A stretch of DNA of 64,000 nucleotides from JBDHXE01 sp035445085 (GTDB lineage Bacteria; Bacteroidota; Ignavibacteria; Kapaibacteriales; UBA2268), in NCBI GenBank assembly GCA_035445085.1, contig DAOMQA010000001.1, positions 124,001-188,000 of the forward strand, read 5' to 3'. Below are positions 48,677-56,555 of the stretch, piece by piece (position 1 is the first letter of the stretch; every line of letters begins with the position of its first letter). The position numbers and the translations under genes are program-made. The notes under the pieces were generated by a model. The model was not told where the DNA came from. It searched no databases and worked only from the letters and a program-made list of their open reading frames with translations.

Positions 48677-50374
48677 ATGAAATATTTAATTCAATTTTGT
48701 ATTGTTTTAATTACTTTCAACTATCTGTGGGCTCAACCAACTATCACTAATAAGATGACCCCACAAATAGGTGAGAAGTATGCTTACTCTTATTACGATA
48801 CTGTAGGGGTAAAGCAAGGAAATGCTGGAGCAAATGTATTGTGGGATTTTTCAACATTGGTCAAACTACAAGGAAGCGAACAAACTGTAAACTTTGAAAT
48901 AGTATCTCCAAATACTACTCCATATGCTAATACTTTTGCAGGCGCTAACTATGCTTATAAGCAAAAAGATGCAGAGAATCAAACTGATTCTTATGTATAT
49001 TACAAATCTTCGTCAGATAGGATTGAAAGATTAGGGGTTGGATTTGCAGAAGGTGCCGAAATATTATCTGATTGGGAACTTGTCCAAAAATTTCCTTTTA
49101 CTTATGAAGATTCTTTTAGTGATGCGTTCAAAGGTACTATCGATGTAGTTGCAGAAGGGCAATCTTTTAATCTGAAAAGAGGAGGAAGTATAGCTATTAC
49201 TGCCGATGCTTACGGCACTTTAAAACTACCGTCAGGTACATTTAGCAATGTATTGAGATTAAAAGTTATCCAAAGTATATCTGACACATTGCCTCCACCA
49301 ATACCTGGAATGTCTGGTGGAATGATGAACACCAATACAGAATCCTATATATGGGTATCAAACGATTTTAAATTTGCAATTTTATCAATCTCTCAAGTAC
49401 AGTCAGAAGTAATTATAAGCGGTATGCCAACTAATAAAGTTAAGGCAGCAAATGTACAAGTATACGACTTTACGCCTCCTACTACATCTACTCTGTCTAC
49501 TCCTAAAATTTTAGCTCCTGAAAATGGTCAAAGTGGATTACAGATACCAGTTAAGTTAGAATGGGAAGCATCAAACCTAAGTAAAACTACAAAGAATAGT
49601 GATGAAATTCAGGAATCACCTCTATATACTGTATATGTTGCTGATAACGAAGATTTTACTGATAATGATCAACTTCAAATATTTGAAGGTTTAACAGCAA
49701 CAACAATAGAAGTTGATAATTTAGTAGAAGGAACAAAATATTATTGGAAAGTAAAAGCGTATATCGGTGATACCGAAAGCGAATGGTCTGATATTAATAA
49801 TTTTACAACAAAGCTACCTAAACCACAAGCTGCCGTTTTAATTAGCCCAGAAAATGGTGCAAGTAATGTTGCATTCAATGGTTTAACTCTAAAATGGAAG
49901 TCAAATAATTTAGTTGCTGCTACTAGGATTGTTCTTAATGGTCCAAGTAAGATAGAAGAAATATTGAATAATGAATCTACTTATAATATTTCTGGCTTAG
50001 AGCCAAACAGCACTTATACTTGGAAAGTAATGTTTTATAATGAAGAGGGAGATAGCTCGGATTGGTCTGATGAATGGACCTTTGTTACTTCTCCAGAAAC
50101 AAGCGTTGATGATAATAGCGGATCTAATTCATTTATTATAAAAAATAATATATTAAATAATTCTATTTCTATAGATTATACATCTCAATATTTCTTTAAT
50201 TCTACGATTTCTATTTTTGATTTAAATGGTAACGTAACTTTTAATACGAATGTAGAAGTTAAACATGGTAACAATCATTTTGATATAAATTTACCAAAGA
50301 TTAGTGCTGGAGTATATTTATTACAAATGAATACTAATAATAGCATATTAAGAAAATCAATAATTATTGAATAA
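48677..50374 (+). CDS. T9SS cargo protein with two fibronectin type III domains
   Basis: The 565-residue protein has a signal peptide (IQFCIVLITFNYLWAQ). The N-terminal ~250 residues form an unrecognised beta-rich domain found before Fn3 domains in this lineage. Two fibronectin type III modules follow, one with PENGQSGLQIPVKLEWEAS and KYYWKVKAYIGDTESEWSD, the other with PENGASNVAFNGLTLKWKS and TYTWKVMFYNEEGDSSDWSD. The last ~75 residues form a T9SS sorting domain (SIFDLNGNVTF, ISAGVYLLQM, LRKSIIIE). The product should be surface-exposed. A bidirectional terminator follows within 30 bases. Confidence 0.9.
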   Translation: MKYLIQFCIVLITFNYLWAQPTITNKMTPQIGEKYAYSYYDTVGVKQGNAGANVLWDFSTLVKLQGSEQTVNFEIVSPNTTPYANTFAGANYAYKQKDAENQTDSYVYYKSSSDRIERLGVGFAEGAEILSDWELVQKFPFTYEDSFSDAFKGTIDVVAEGQSFNLKRGGSIAITADAYGTLKLPSGTFSNVLRLKVIQSISDTLPPPIPGMSGGMMNTNTESYIWVSNDFKFAILSISQVQSEVIISGMPTNKVKAANVQVYDFTPPTTSTLSTPKILAPENGQSGLQIPVKLEWEASNLSKTTKNSDEIQESPLYTVYVADNEDFTDNDQLQIFEGLTATTIEVDNLVEGTKYYWKVKAYIGDTESEWSDINNFTTKLPKPQAAVLISPENGASNVAFNGLTLKWKSNNLVAATRIVLNGPSKIEEILNNESTYNISGLEPNSTYTWKVMFYNEEGDSSDWSDEWTFVTSPETSVDDNSGSNSFIIKNNILNNSISIDYTSQYFFNSTISIFDLNGNVTFNTNVEVKHGNNHFDINLPKISAGVYLLQMNTNNSILRKSIIIE

Positions 50375-50400
50375 TAAAAATTAGCTTAATAAAATAACTA

Positions 50401-50436
50401 AAAAGGACTTACCTTGAATTGAAGGTAAGTCCTTTT
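50401..50436. terminator. Bidirectional rho-independent terminator
   Basis: A perfect 15-bp stem AAAAGGACTTACCTT/AAGGTAAGTCCTTTT (50401-50415 with 50422-50436) with a six-base loop sits between the convergent Fn3 protein gene and rpsP. T-rich sequence follows on both strands. Confidence 0.9.
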
Positions 50437-50460
50437 TTAATTAAATTGCTTAAAAGTATA

Positions 50461-50865
50461 TTAGCCGTTAGCTTTTGCTGCTGCTTCCGCTTTAGCTTTT
50501 GCTTCTTTACGTTTAGCTCTTAATTGCTTTCTTCTGTCGTATCTTTTTGCTACAACGTCTTTATGCTTAACAACTGCTTCTTCTATTTCAGCTGAAGACT
50601 TACCTTTAATAGCAAGGTGCTTTCTTAAAAGTACACCTTCGTAGCTTAATAAATGATTTAAAGTAGGAGTAGCTTGAGCACCTACATTTAACCAATACAA
50701 AGCACGTTCGTGATTTAATACAATAGTATTTGGGTGGTTGTTAGGATTATAATATCCTAATCTTTCCAAATATGAACCATCACGGCGAGCGCGGTCAGAT
50801 ACAGCTACAATATCATATACTGGATAGTGTGCTCTACCTTTTCTTCTTAATCTTAATTTAACCAT
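50461..50865 (-). CDS. rpsP: 30S ribosomal protein S16
   Basis: S16 stabilises the 30S subunit. The start is the ATG at 50865, giving MVKLRLRRKGRAHYPVYDIV, the universal S16 N-terminus, for a 134-residue protein. An upstream ATG at 50919 would add 18 unrelated residues. The core includes DRARRDGSYLERLGYYNP and RALYWLNVGAQATPT. A Lys/Ala-rich C-terminal tail (KAKAEAAAKANG) is the lineage-typical extension. ffh ends about 100 bases upstream on the same strand, so the ffh-rpsP pair common in bacteria is conserved. Confidence 0.97.
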   Translation of the reverse strand: MVKLRLRRKGRAHYPVYDIVAVSDRARRDGSYLERLGYYNPNNHPNTIVLNHERALYWLNVGAQATPTLNHLLSYEGVLLRKHLAIKGKSSAEIEEAVVKHKDVVAKRYDRRKQLRAKRKEAKAKAEAAAKANG

Positions 50866-50967
50866 TTTAAAAAACCTATATATTATAATTGAGAAAAAAT
50901 TAAATTTGTCATCCTTCAATATTCAGGTTAGAACCTATGGAATGCCCAAATCTCATTTATTTATTTT

Positions 50968-52296
50968 TTACTTTTTCATACCTGGCATCTTAGGCATAAA
51001 TCTACTTTTCTTGCCTAAGGCTACACTTTTCATTAATTTTTGCATCTCTTCAAATTGCTTTAGTAATCTATTTACATCTTGAATATTAGAGCCACTACCT
51101 TTAGCAATTCTCATTCTACGAGAGCCATTTATCAATTTTGGATTCTTTCTTTCTTGCTTGGTCATAGAATATATTATTGCTTCAACTTTTTTGAAGGCAG
51201 TATCATCAATATTAACATTCTTAAGTTGCTTATCCATGCCCGGAATCATACCTAACAAATCACGTAAAGAGCCCATTTTTTGAATCATTTTTAATTGGTC
51301 CAAGAAATCGTCAAACGTAAATTGATTTTTCTTTATTTTTTCTTCTAATTCTTGCGCCTGTTTCTGGTCGAACTGTTGTTCTGCTTTTTCAACTAAAGTA
51401 AGAACATCCCCCATGCCTAATATACGTGAAGCTATACGCTCAGGGTGGAAAGGCTCTAAGTTATCTAACTTTTCGCCAGTACTTACATACTTAATTGGCT
51501 TCCCAACTACTTCAAGGACAGATAAAGCAGCACCGCCACGAGTATCACCGTCTAATTTAGTAAGCACTACACCAGTTAAATTCAGGGCTTCATGAAATGC
51601 TTTAGCAGTCGTTACGGCATCTTGTCCAATCATTGCATCGCAAACAAACAATACTTCAGTTGGCTTAACAGATGAAGCAATGTTTTTTACTTCATTCATC
51701 ATCTCTTCGTCTATTGTTAATCGGCCCGCTGTATCTATAATTACTATATCTCTACCAAATTTTTTGGCGTACGATACTGCATTGTTTGAGATTGCAACAG
51801 CATCTTTTATGTCTTCAGAGAAAACAGGTATTTTAATTTGCTCTGCTAATTGCTTTAATTGCAAAATAGCCGCTGGGCGATAAATATCAGCAGCAACTAA
51901 TAACGGCTGACGCCCTTTCTTTCTTAAACTTTTAGCTAACTTAGCACAAAATGTAGTCTTACCCGACCCTTGTAAACCAGCTACCATTATGACCGTTGGA
52001 GCTTGAGAAGAAAAGGTCAAATCTGACATCTTTTTTCCCATCAATTCAATCAAGCCATCATGAACGATTTTAACAATCAATTGCTCAGGCAACAACTTAC
52101 CTTTTACTTCCTGCCCAATAGCCTTTTGCTTAATATCTTCTACAAATTTTTTAACAACATTGAAATTAACATCTGCTTCTAATAAAGCTTTCCTAATTTC
52201 AACTAAGGCTTCAGCAATATTTTCTTCACTTATCACTGCTTGGCCGCGGAACTTTTTGACCGCTAACTCAAGCTTCTCTTGCAAACTCTCAAACAT
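50968..52296 (-). CDS. ffh: Signal recognition particle protein Ffh (SRP54)
   Basis: Ffh binds signal sequences and 4.5S RNA and delivers ribosomes to FtsY. The 442-residue protein has the N domain (FESLQEKLELAVKKFRGQAV) and the G domain with VAGLQGSGKTTFCAKLA, VAADIYRPAAILQLKQLA, VIIDTAGRLTIDEEM and LTKLDGDTRGGAALS. The Met-rich M domain carries the RNA-binding GSRRMRIAKGSGSNIQDVN and ends MPKMPGMKK. All key GTPase residues are present. It probably begins a transcript that includes rpsP. Confidence 0.97.
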   Translation of the reverse strand: MFESLQEKLELAVKKFRGQAVISEENIAEALVEIRKALLEADVNFNVVKKFVEDIKQKAIGQEVKGKLLPEQLIVKIVHDGLIELMGKKMSDLTFSSQAPTVIMVAGLQGSGKTTFCAKLAKSLRKKGRQPLLVAADIYRPAAILQLKQLAEQIKIPVFSEDIKDAVAISNNAVSYAKKFGRDIVIIDTAGRLTIDEEMMNEVKNIASSVKPTEVLFVCDAMIGQDAVTTAKAFHEALNLTGVVLTKLDGDTRGGAALSVLEVVGKPIKYVSTGEKLDNLEPFHPERIASRILGMGDVLTLVEKAEQQFDQKQAQELEEKIKKNQFTFDDFLDQLKMIQKMGSLRDLLGMIPGMDKQLKNVNIDDTAFKKVEAIIYSMTKQERKNPKLINGSRRMRIAKGSGSNIQDVNRLLKQFEEMQKLMKSVALGKKSRFMPKMPGMKK

Positions 52297-52359
52297 TTTA
52301 TTTTATTTACATTTTTTCAAGGACTACAAATATAATATTTTTTAATGAATTATTGCAAA

Positions 52360-53817
52360 TTAAAATGGTGCATCTTCATATTCATTATCGTCGTTATCCC
52401 AATTATTATTCATATCAGGGGGTAATTCTTCGTAACCCATCTCTAAATTATCAAATCGAGCGCAACTTTTATCAAAAGCTACCCTGACAATCCCCGTAGG
52501 TCCGTTTCTTTGTTTGCCAATGATTAGCTCACCAGTTCCTTCGGTAGGAGTGCCGTCCTCATAAGTCATCATATTGTATTGTTCGGGACGATTTACAAAC
52601 ATAACAACATCGGCGTCTTGTTCTATAGAACCAGATTCCCTCAAATCAGACAATAAAGGTCGCTTGTCTTTGCCAGGTCTTGTTTCTATCGAACGGTTTA
52701 ATTGAGCTAAGGCTACAACTGGAATATTTAATTCTTTTGCTATCTGTTTTAATGATGAAGAAATAAAAGAAATTTCACGTTCTCTACTTTCTGATTTTGG
52801 AGCTGTCATTAATTGCAAATAATCCACAAATACGCATTCTACTTTATGCTCAGCAACTAGTCGTCTACATTTAGCTCGCAATTCCATTACAGAAAGCATT
52901 GGACTGTCGTCAATAAAAATTGGTGAATCTGAAAGCCGCCCAACTGAACGGATAATTAAATCATTTTCTGTATGGTTAATTCTACCTGTTCTTATTTTAT
53001 GCTGATCTAACTTAGCATCTGAAGAGATTAACCTCGTTACTATCTGTATACCAGCCATTTCTATCGAGAATAAAGCCACAGGTACTCTTTCCCGAACACC
53101 CATATTACGTAAAAAAGATAAAGCTAAAGCTGTTTTGCCCATAGATGGACGCGCTGCTATTATAATTAAGTCAGATCTTTGAAAGCCGCCAAGCATATCA
53201 TCTAATCGAGCAAAACCCGTTGTTATACCAGTTAAGCCCGTTTTGTCTTGCTCTGCCATTTTACTAATTATTTTATAGGTATCTTTTGCTAATTTATTGA
53301 TTGGAGTAAATGATTTTTTTAATCTTTTTTCTGCTATTTCAAAGATATGTTTTTCTGCTTTATCTATTTCTTCAATGGCATCGCTTGAGTCATCGTAACA
53401 GCCTTCTATTATATTGGTAGAAGTGGTAATCAATAGCCTTTTTAAATATTTTTCTTGAACAATACGTGCATATTGCTCTATGTTTGCACTTGTTGGAGTT
53501 ATATCTAATAATTCAGTGAGATATGATACCCCCCCAACGGCTTCTAATTTACCTTGGGAATTTAGTTCTTCTCTTACAGTTAAAATATCTGGTGCAAACC
53601 CTCTATCGCTTATACTTATAATGGCATGATATATATCTTGGTGTCTGTTATGATAAAAACTATCTTGGCTTAGAATTTCAACTGTCTTAGAAATTGCTAA
53701 CCTATCAAGCATCATGGCACAAAGCACGCCTTGCTCTGCCTCGTTAGAATGAGGTGGAATACGGTTAGAAATTACTTCTACTCTCTTACTTTTAATCTTT
53801 TCTTTCTTTTCAGCCAT
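52360..53817 (-). CDS. dnaB: Replicative DNA helicase DnaB
   Basis: DnaB is the hexameric fork helicase. The 485-residue protein has the N-terminal primase-interacting domain (RIPPHSNEAEQGVLCAMM) and the RecA-like domain with Walker A IIAARPSMGKTALALSF, Walker B VECVFVDYLQLMT, VVALAQLNRSIETRPGKDKR and SDLRESGSIEQDADVVMFV. No intein interrupts the P-loop. The C-terminal acidic tail (NNWDNDDNEYEDAPF) is short and Asn/Asp-rich. The gap upstream is about 400 bases long. Confidence 0.96.
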   Translation of the reverse strand: MAEKKEKIKSKRVEVISNRIPPHSNEAEQGVLCAMMLDRLAISKTVEILSQDSFYHNRHQDIYHAIISISDRGFAPDILTVREELNSQGKLEAVGGVSYLTELLDITPTSANIEQYARIVQEKYLKRLLITTSTNIIEGCYDDSSDAIEEIDKAEKHIFEIAEKRLKKSFTPINKLAKDTYKIISKMAEQDKTGLTGITTGFARLDDMLGGFQRSDLIIIAARPSMGKTALALSFLRNMGVRERVPVALFSIEMAGIQIVTRLISSDAKLDQHKIRTGRINHTENDLIIRSVGRLSDSPIFIDDSPMLSVMELRAKCRRLVAEHKVECVFVDYLQLMTAPKSESREREISFISSSLKQIAKELNIPVVALAQLNRSIETRPGKDKRPLLSDLRESGSIEQDADVVMFVNRPEQYNMMTYEDGTPTEGTGELIIGKQRNGPTGIVRVAFDKSCARFDNLEMGYEELPPDMNNNWDNDDNEYEDAPF

Positions 53818-54214
53818 AGCTATAATGTTCTTGTAAATATTATGAACGTAATAAGACTATTTTGTATAATAATATTTTACTTTATTAATGAATATTATAA
53901 ATTGCACTACAATCACTTTAAGCAGATATAACTATACAATAACAACTCAAGTTGTTGCCATTACAATCAGAGTATGCAAAAAAGTTGCCCTAACTCCCAA
54001 AGTGCTTAATAGCAGCTCCCAAATAAGATTTTACGATAATATGCAAGAAAAATATATTATAGTAGATGCTAACAAACTGCACAATAGAAGACAAAGGCAA
54101 TTATTATACGATAATATTAACATATATAAATTAATTTTAATCGAAGTATTTAAAAAAAACAGATTGAATATACTCATTCACTCTGTTTTTTAAGCTTATA
54201 TTAATTTATATTTA
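53818..54214. other. Intergenic region upstream of dnaB
   Basis: This 397-base gap separates the dnaB start from the ammonia-lyase stop. It contains a 7-bp inverted repeat AACAACT-CA-AGTTGTT near 53940-53955 and the lyase terminator at 54154-54191. A 101-codon plus-strand open frame (53888-54193) has no recognisable protein features and ends within the terminator hairpin; I do not count it as a gene. A dnaB promoter is expected here but I cannot identify it. Confidence 0.6.
54154..54191 (-). terminator. Terminator of the ammonia-lyase gene
   Basis: On the minus strand AAAAAACAGA, one mismatch and TGAA pair with TTCA, the mismatch and TCTGTTTTTT, with an eight-base loop. The 3' arm runs into an eight-T tract, about 25 bases after the gene stop. 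Confidence 0.8.
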
Positions 54215-55738
54215 CTACTCTAAAGAGCCAATCTCATTTTCTACAGCGTCTAATATTTTGCAAGATTTTACTAATTCTTTCATAGTATTATGATCTTTAA
54301 ATAATGGGCGGTCAATATCAAGAAATTCTATATGTTCGCGTATAATATTATGGGCTGCCGATGTTCCTTTTCCTGTAGTATAATCGCGTAAATCAAGGGC
54401 TTGGGCTGCTGCCATAAATTCAATACCAAGAATGCCGTAAGCATTGTCAATAATTTGTTGATTTTTCCATATAGTATTCATTCCCATAGATACAAAATCC
54501 TCTTGGTCTGCCGCCGCCGGAATAGATTGTACATAAGCAGGATTTGATAATAGTCTTTGTTCTACAATTAATGTATCGGCAGTATATTGGCTTAGCATCA
54601 TACCAGAGAACATTCCCGCTCCTTTTGTTAAAAAGGCTGGCAAACCTTGGCTAAGAGCTGGGTTTAAGAGTCTATTTAGTCTACGTTCCGATAGCACACA
54701 TACCATAGTAAGTGAAGCACCTGCCGCATCAACGGGCAAAGATACCGGCGTTCCTTGGAAATTAGCACCTGTGAGAGTTTCATTTGTATCAGGTAAAAAT
54801 ATTGGATTATCAGCAACGCCATTCAATTCTATTTCGACTTGCGAACGTGCATAACTAAGCATATCGTGCGCCGCACCTATAATTTGCGGAGTGGAACGCA
54901 ATGAATAGGCGTCTTGTACCTTTGTTTTTATCTTGCCACTTACCAAATCGCTACCGCTAATTATATTTTTAATTGACTTGGCTGAACGAACAGCACCGCC
55001 AAAGCCGCGAATTTGATGAAGGCGCTCATCATAAGGCTTCATATTTGCCATCAATGCTTCGATAGACATTGCGGCGGCTATTTCAGCCATTTTCAAAATT
55101 TTATTTATATCATAAATTTGCAAGGAGGCAATAGCTGTAATGAAATTTGAACCATTTATAGAGGCTAAACCATCGCGTGCTTGTAGTCCGGGTATATCTA
55201 TACCTGCTTTTTCCATAGCAATTCTAGTAGGCATTCTTGCTCCTTGATAGAATGATTCGCCTTCGCCCATTAAAGATAAGGCTATTTGCGACATTGGCGC
55301 TAAATCACCAGAGGCACCGACTGACCCCTTTTGACATACTATTGGAGTTACACCTTTATTGAGCATTTCAACATAAGTTTGTGTAATTTCTGGTCTGCAA
55401 CCAGAATTGCCATGAGCATGTACGTTGATCCTCGAAGCCATTGCACCACGAACGAAAGGTATAGGCATAGGGTCGCCAATACCAGCAGCATGGTTATATA
55501 TAAGGTATTTTTGAAATTCCTTGATTTGTTCATCATTTAAAACTATTTCTGAAAATTCACCAATACCAGTATTTACGCCATACATTATTTCTTGTTTTGC
55601 TATCTTATCTTCTAATACTTTCCTACATTTTTTAATTAAATCTAATGATTCTAAGGATAGTTCTATACTTTCATTGTTGCGAGAAATATCAACTATTTTT
55701 TCTATTGTAAGATTATAACCATCTAATATTATTGCCAT
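54215..55738 (-). CDS. Histidine/aromatic amino acid ammonia-lyase
   Basis: The 507-residue protein belongs to the MIO-dependent ammonia-lyase family, which removes ammonia from His, Tyr or Phe. The prosthetic-group tripeptide A142-S143-G144 lies in KGSVGASGDLAPMSQIALSL. YGVNTGIGEFS, IYNHAAGIGDP and the glutamine/tyrosine-rich C-terminal blocks (VQSIPAAADQEDFVSMGMN) are conserved. At the selectivity position the pair is N82-H83, where the Pseudomonas histidine lyase has Ser-His as I recall; His is kept but the substrate is not settled. No hutU, hutI or hutG genes are adjacent, so a role in histidine breakdown is not supported by context. Confidence 0.9.
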   Translation of the reverse strand: MAIILDGYNLTIEKIVDISRNNESIELSLESLDLIKKCRKVLEDKIAKQEIMYGVNTGIGEFSEIVLNDEQIKEFQKYLIYNHAAGIGDPMPIPFVRGAMASRINVHAHGNSGCRPEITQTYVEMLNKGVTPIVCQKGSVGASGDLAPMSQIALSLMGEGESFYQGARMPTRIAMEKAGIDIPGLQARDGLASINGSNFITAIASLQIYDINKILKMAEIAAAMSIEALMANMKPYDERLHQIRGFGGAVRSAKSIKNIISGSDLVSGKIKTKVQDAYSLRSTPQIIGAAHDMLSYARSQVEIELNGVADNPIFLPDTNETLTGANFQGTPVSLPVDAAGASLTMVCVLSERRLNRLLNPALSQGLPAFLTKGAGMFSGMMLSQYTADTLIVEQRLLSNPAYVQSIPAAADQEDFVSMGMNTIWKNQQIIDNAYGILGIEFMAAAQALDLRDYTTGKGTSAAHNIIREHIEFLDIDRPLFKDHNTMKELVKSCKILDAVENEIGSLE

Positions 55739-56039
55739 TTTACCCTCTATTTTTGTATTTAAGTATTTCGCAAAAATAGCATTTTTTTTATTACTATATA
55801 AGTGAATGGTTAATTTTTAGCAATGAATTGTAAGCTATTTATGTTAAATTGCAGATTGGAAGTGAGTAATTTTTAATTTTAAAATCGTCTGAACTAAGAT
55901 TCGCAGGATGAAAAAGATGAACACAATCGTCTAAACCAGGATTCGCAGGATGAACAAGATAAACAGGATGTAAAAAAGAATACAAACAATCATGCTAATC
56001 CTAAAATCAAGTAAATCATGATTCTGACAAAAAAAATAA
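55739..56039. other. Intergenic gap holding an inverted repeat element
   Basis: The 301-base gap between the ammonia-lyase start and the GIY-YIG start contains about 140 bases without recognisable content, including AT-rich promoter-like sequence for the lyase, and then the repeat element at 55883-56028. Confidence 0.7.
55883..56028. repeat. Direct and inverted AGGATT-type intergenic repeat element
   Basis: Two imperfect 42-base direct units (55883-55924 and 55925-55966) share AATCGTCT, then GATTCGCAGGATGAA and AAGAT. A third unit at 55988-56028 is approximately their reverse complement (AATCATGCTAATCC ... CATGATTCTGAC). The whole can fold as a long imperfect hairpin. I recall similar AGGATT-rich elements as common between genes in Bacteroidota genomes. 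It ends 12 bases before the GIY-YIG start. Confidence 0.7.
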
Positions 56040-56555
56040 ATGAAAGGTTATATGTACATATTGGAATGTAGCAATGGTAGTTATTATACCGGAAGTACCA
56101 TTGATTTACAACGGCGTTTTGAACAACATCAAAATGGCGAAGGGGCTAATCATACCAAAAAGTATTTGCCAGTTAAATTAGTCTATTACGAAGAATTTCA
56201 ACGAATAGATGAAGCATTTAATCGCGAGAAACAAGTACAAGGCTGGAGTAGAAAAAAGAAAGAAGCACTGATTAATGGAACATCGGAATTATTACCAAAA
56301 TTAGCTATTGCGTATCGAGACAAAAACGGTGGTTTCGAGGACCTCAACCACCAGCGAGAACCAATGTCGCCTGAGGTTCTCGAAGGCAAGGCTATCGAAG
56401 GCAAGGCTATCGAAGGCGAAAACGGTGGTTTCGAGGACCTCAACCACCGGACAGACGAGAGCCTCAACCACCAACACGAGCCGCCGACGCCTGAGGTTCT
56501 CGAAGGCAAGGCTATCGAAGGCGAAGTAACAACAATTAAAAAGAATACACAATGA
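56040..56555 (+). CDS. GIY-YIG nuclease-domain protein with REP-encoded C-terminal tail
   Basis: Residues 1-~93 are a compact GIY-YIG domain of the UvrC/YhbQ type: MYILECSNGSYYTGSTIDLQ carries the two-Tyr motif (YIL, YYTG). R25 or R26 lies in LQRRFEQH, and the catalytic Glu region is DEAFNREKQVQGWSRKKKEAL. YhbQ-like proteins usually end soon after this. Here residues 96-~163 come from palindromic DNA repeats, giving NGGFEDLNH, SPEVLEG and KAIEG units. The TGA stop overlaps the hsdS ATG (ATGA), so translation is coupled. The tail is probably unstructured. A role in cleaving or rearranging the repeats is speculation. Confidence 0.85.
   Translation: MKGYMYILECSNGSYYTGSTIDLQRRFEQHQNGEGANHTKKYLPVKLVYYEEFQRIDEAFNREKQVQGWSRKKKEALINGTSELLPKLAIAYRDKNGGFEDLNHQREPMSPEVLEGKAIEGKAIEGENGGFEDLNHRTDESLNHQHEPPTPEVLEGKAIEGEVTTIKKNTQ
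56325..56526 (+). repeat. REP-like palindromic repeat cluster in the GIY-YIG 3' end
   Basis: Two full palindromes (56328-56352 and 56424-56448) have GGTGGTT-TC-GAG-gac-CTC-AACCACC, a 10-bp stem with a two-base bulge. Between and after them are GAGGTTCTCGAAGGC and CTATCGAAGGC units, the first being the reverse complement of the TTCGAGAACCTC found in other copies. The cluster is much GC-richer than its surroundings and stays in frame. Confidence 0.9.

Noticed and set aside
50866..50919. Longer start for rpsP
   Set aside because: MVKLRLRRKG at 50865 is the universal S16 start; the upstream 18 codons are not conserved sequence.
53888..54193. 101-codon plus-strand open frame upstream of dnaB
   Set aside because: No protein-like features or ribosome binding site, and its end lies inside the terminator hairpin of the minus-strand lyase gene.
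55883..55966. CRISPR array
   Set aside because: The units are adjacent, imperfect and only two, with no unique spacers and no cas genes.
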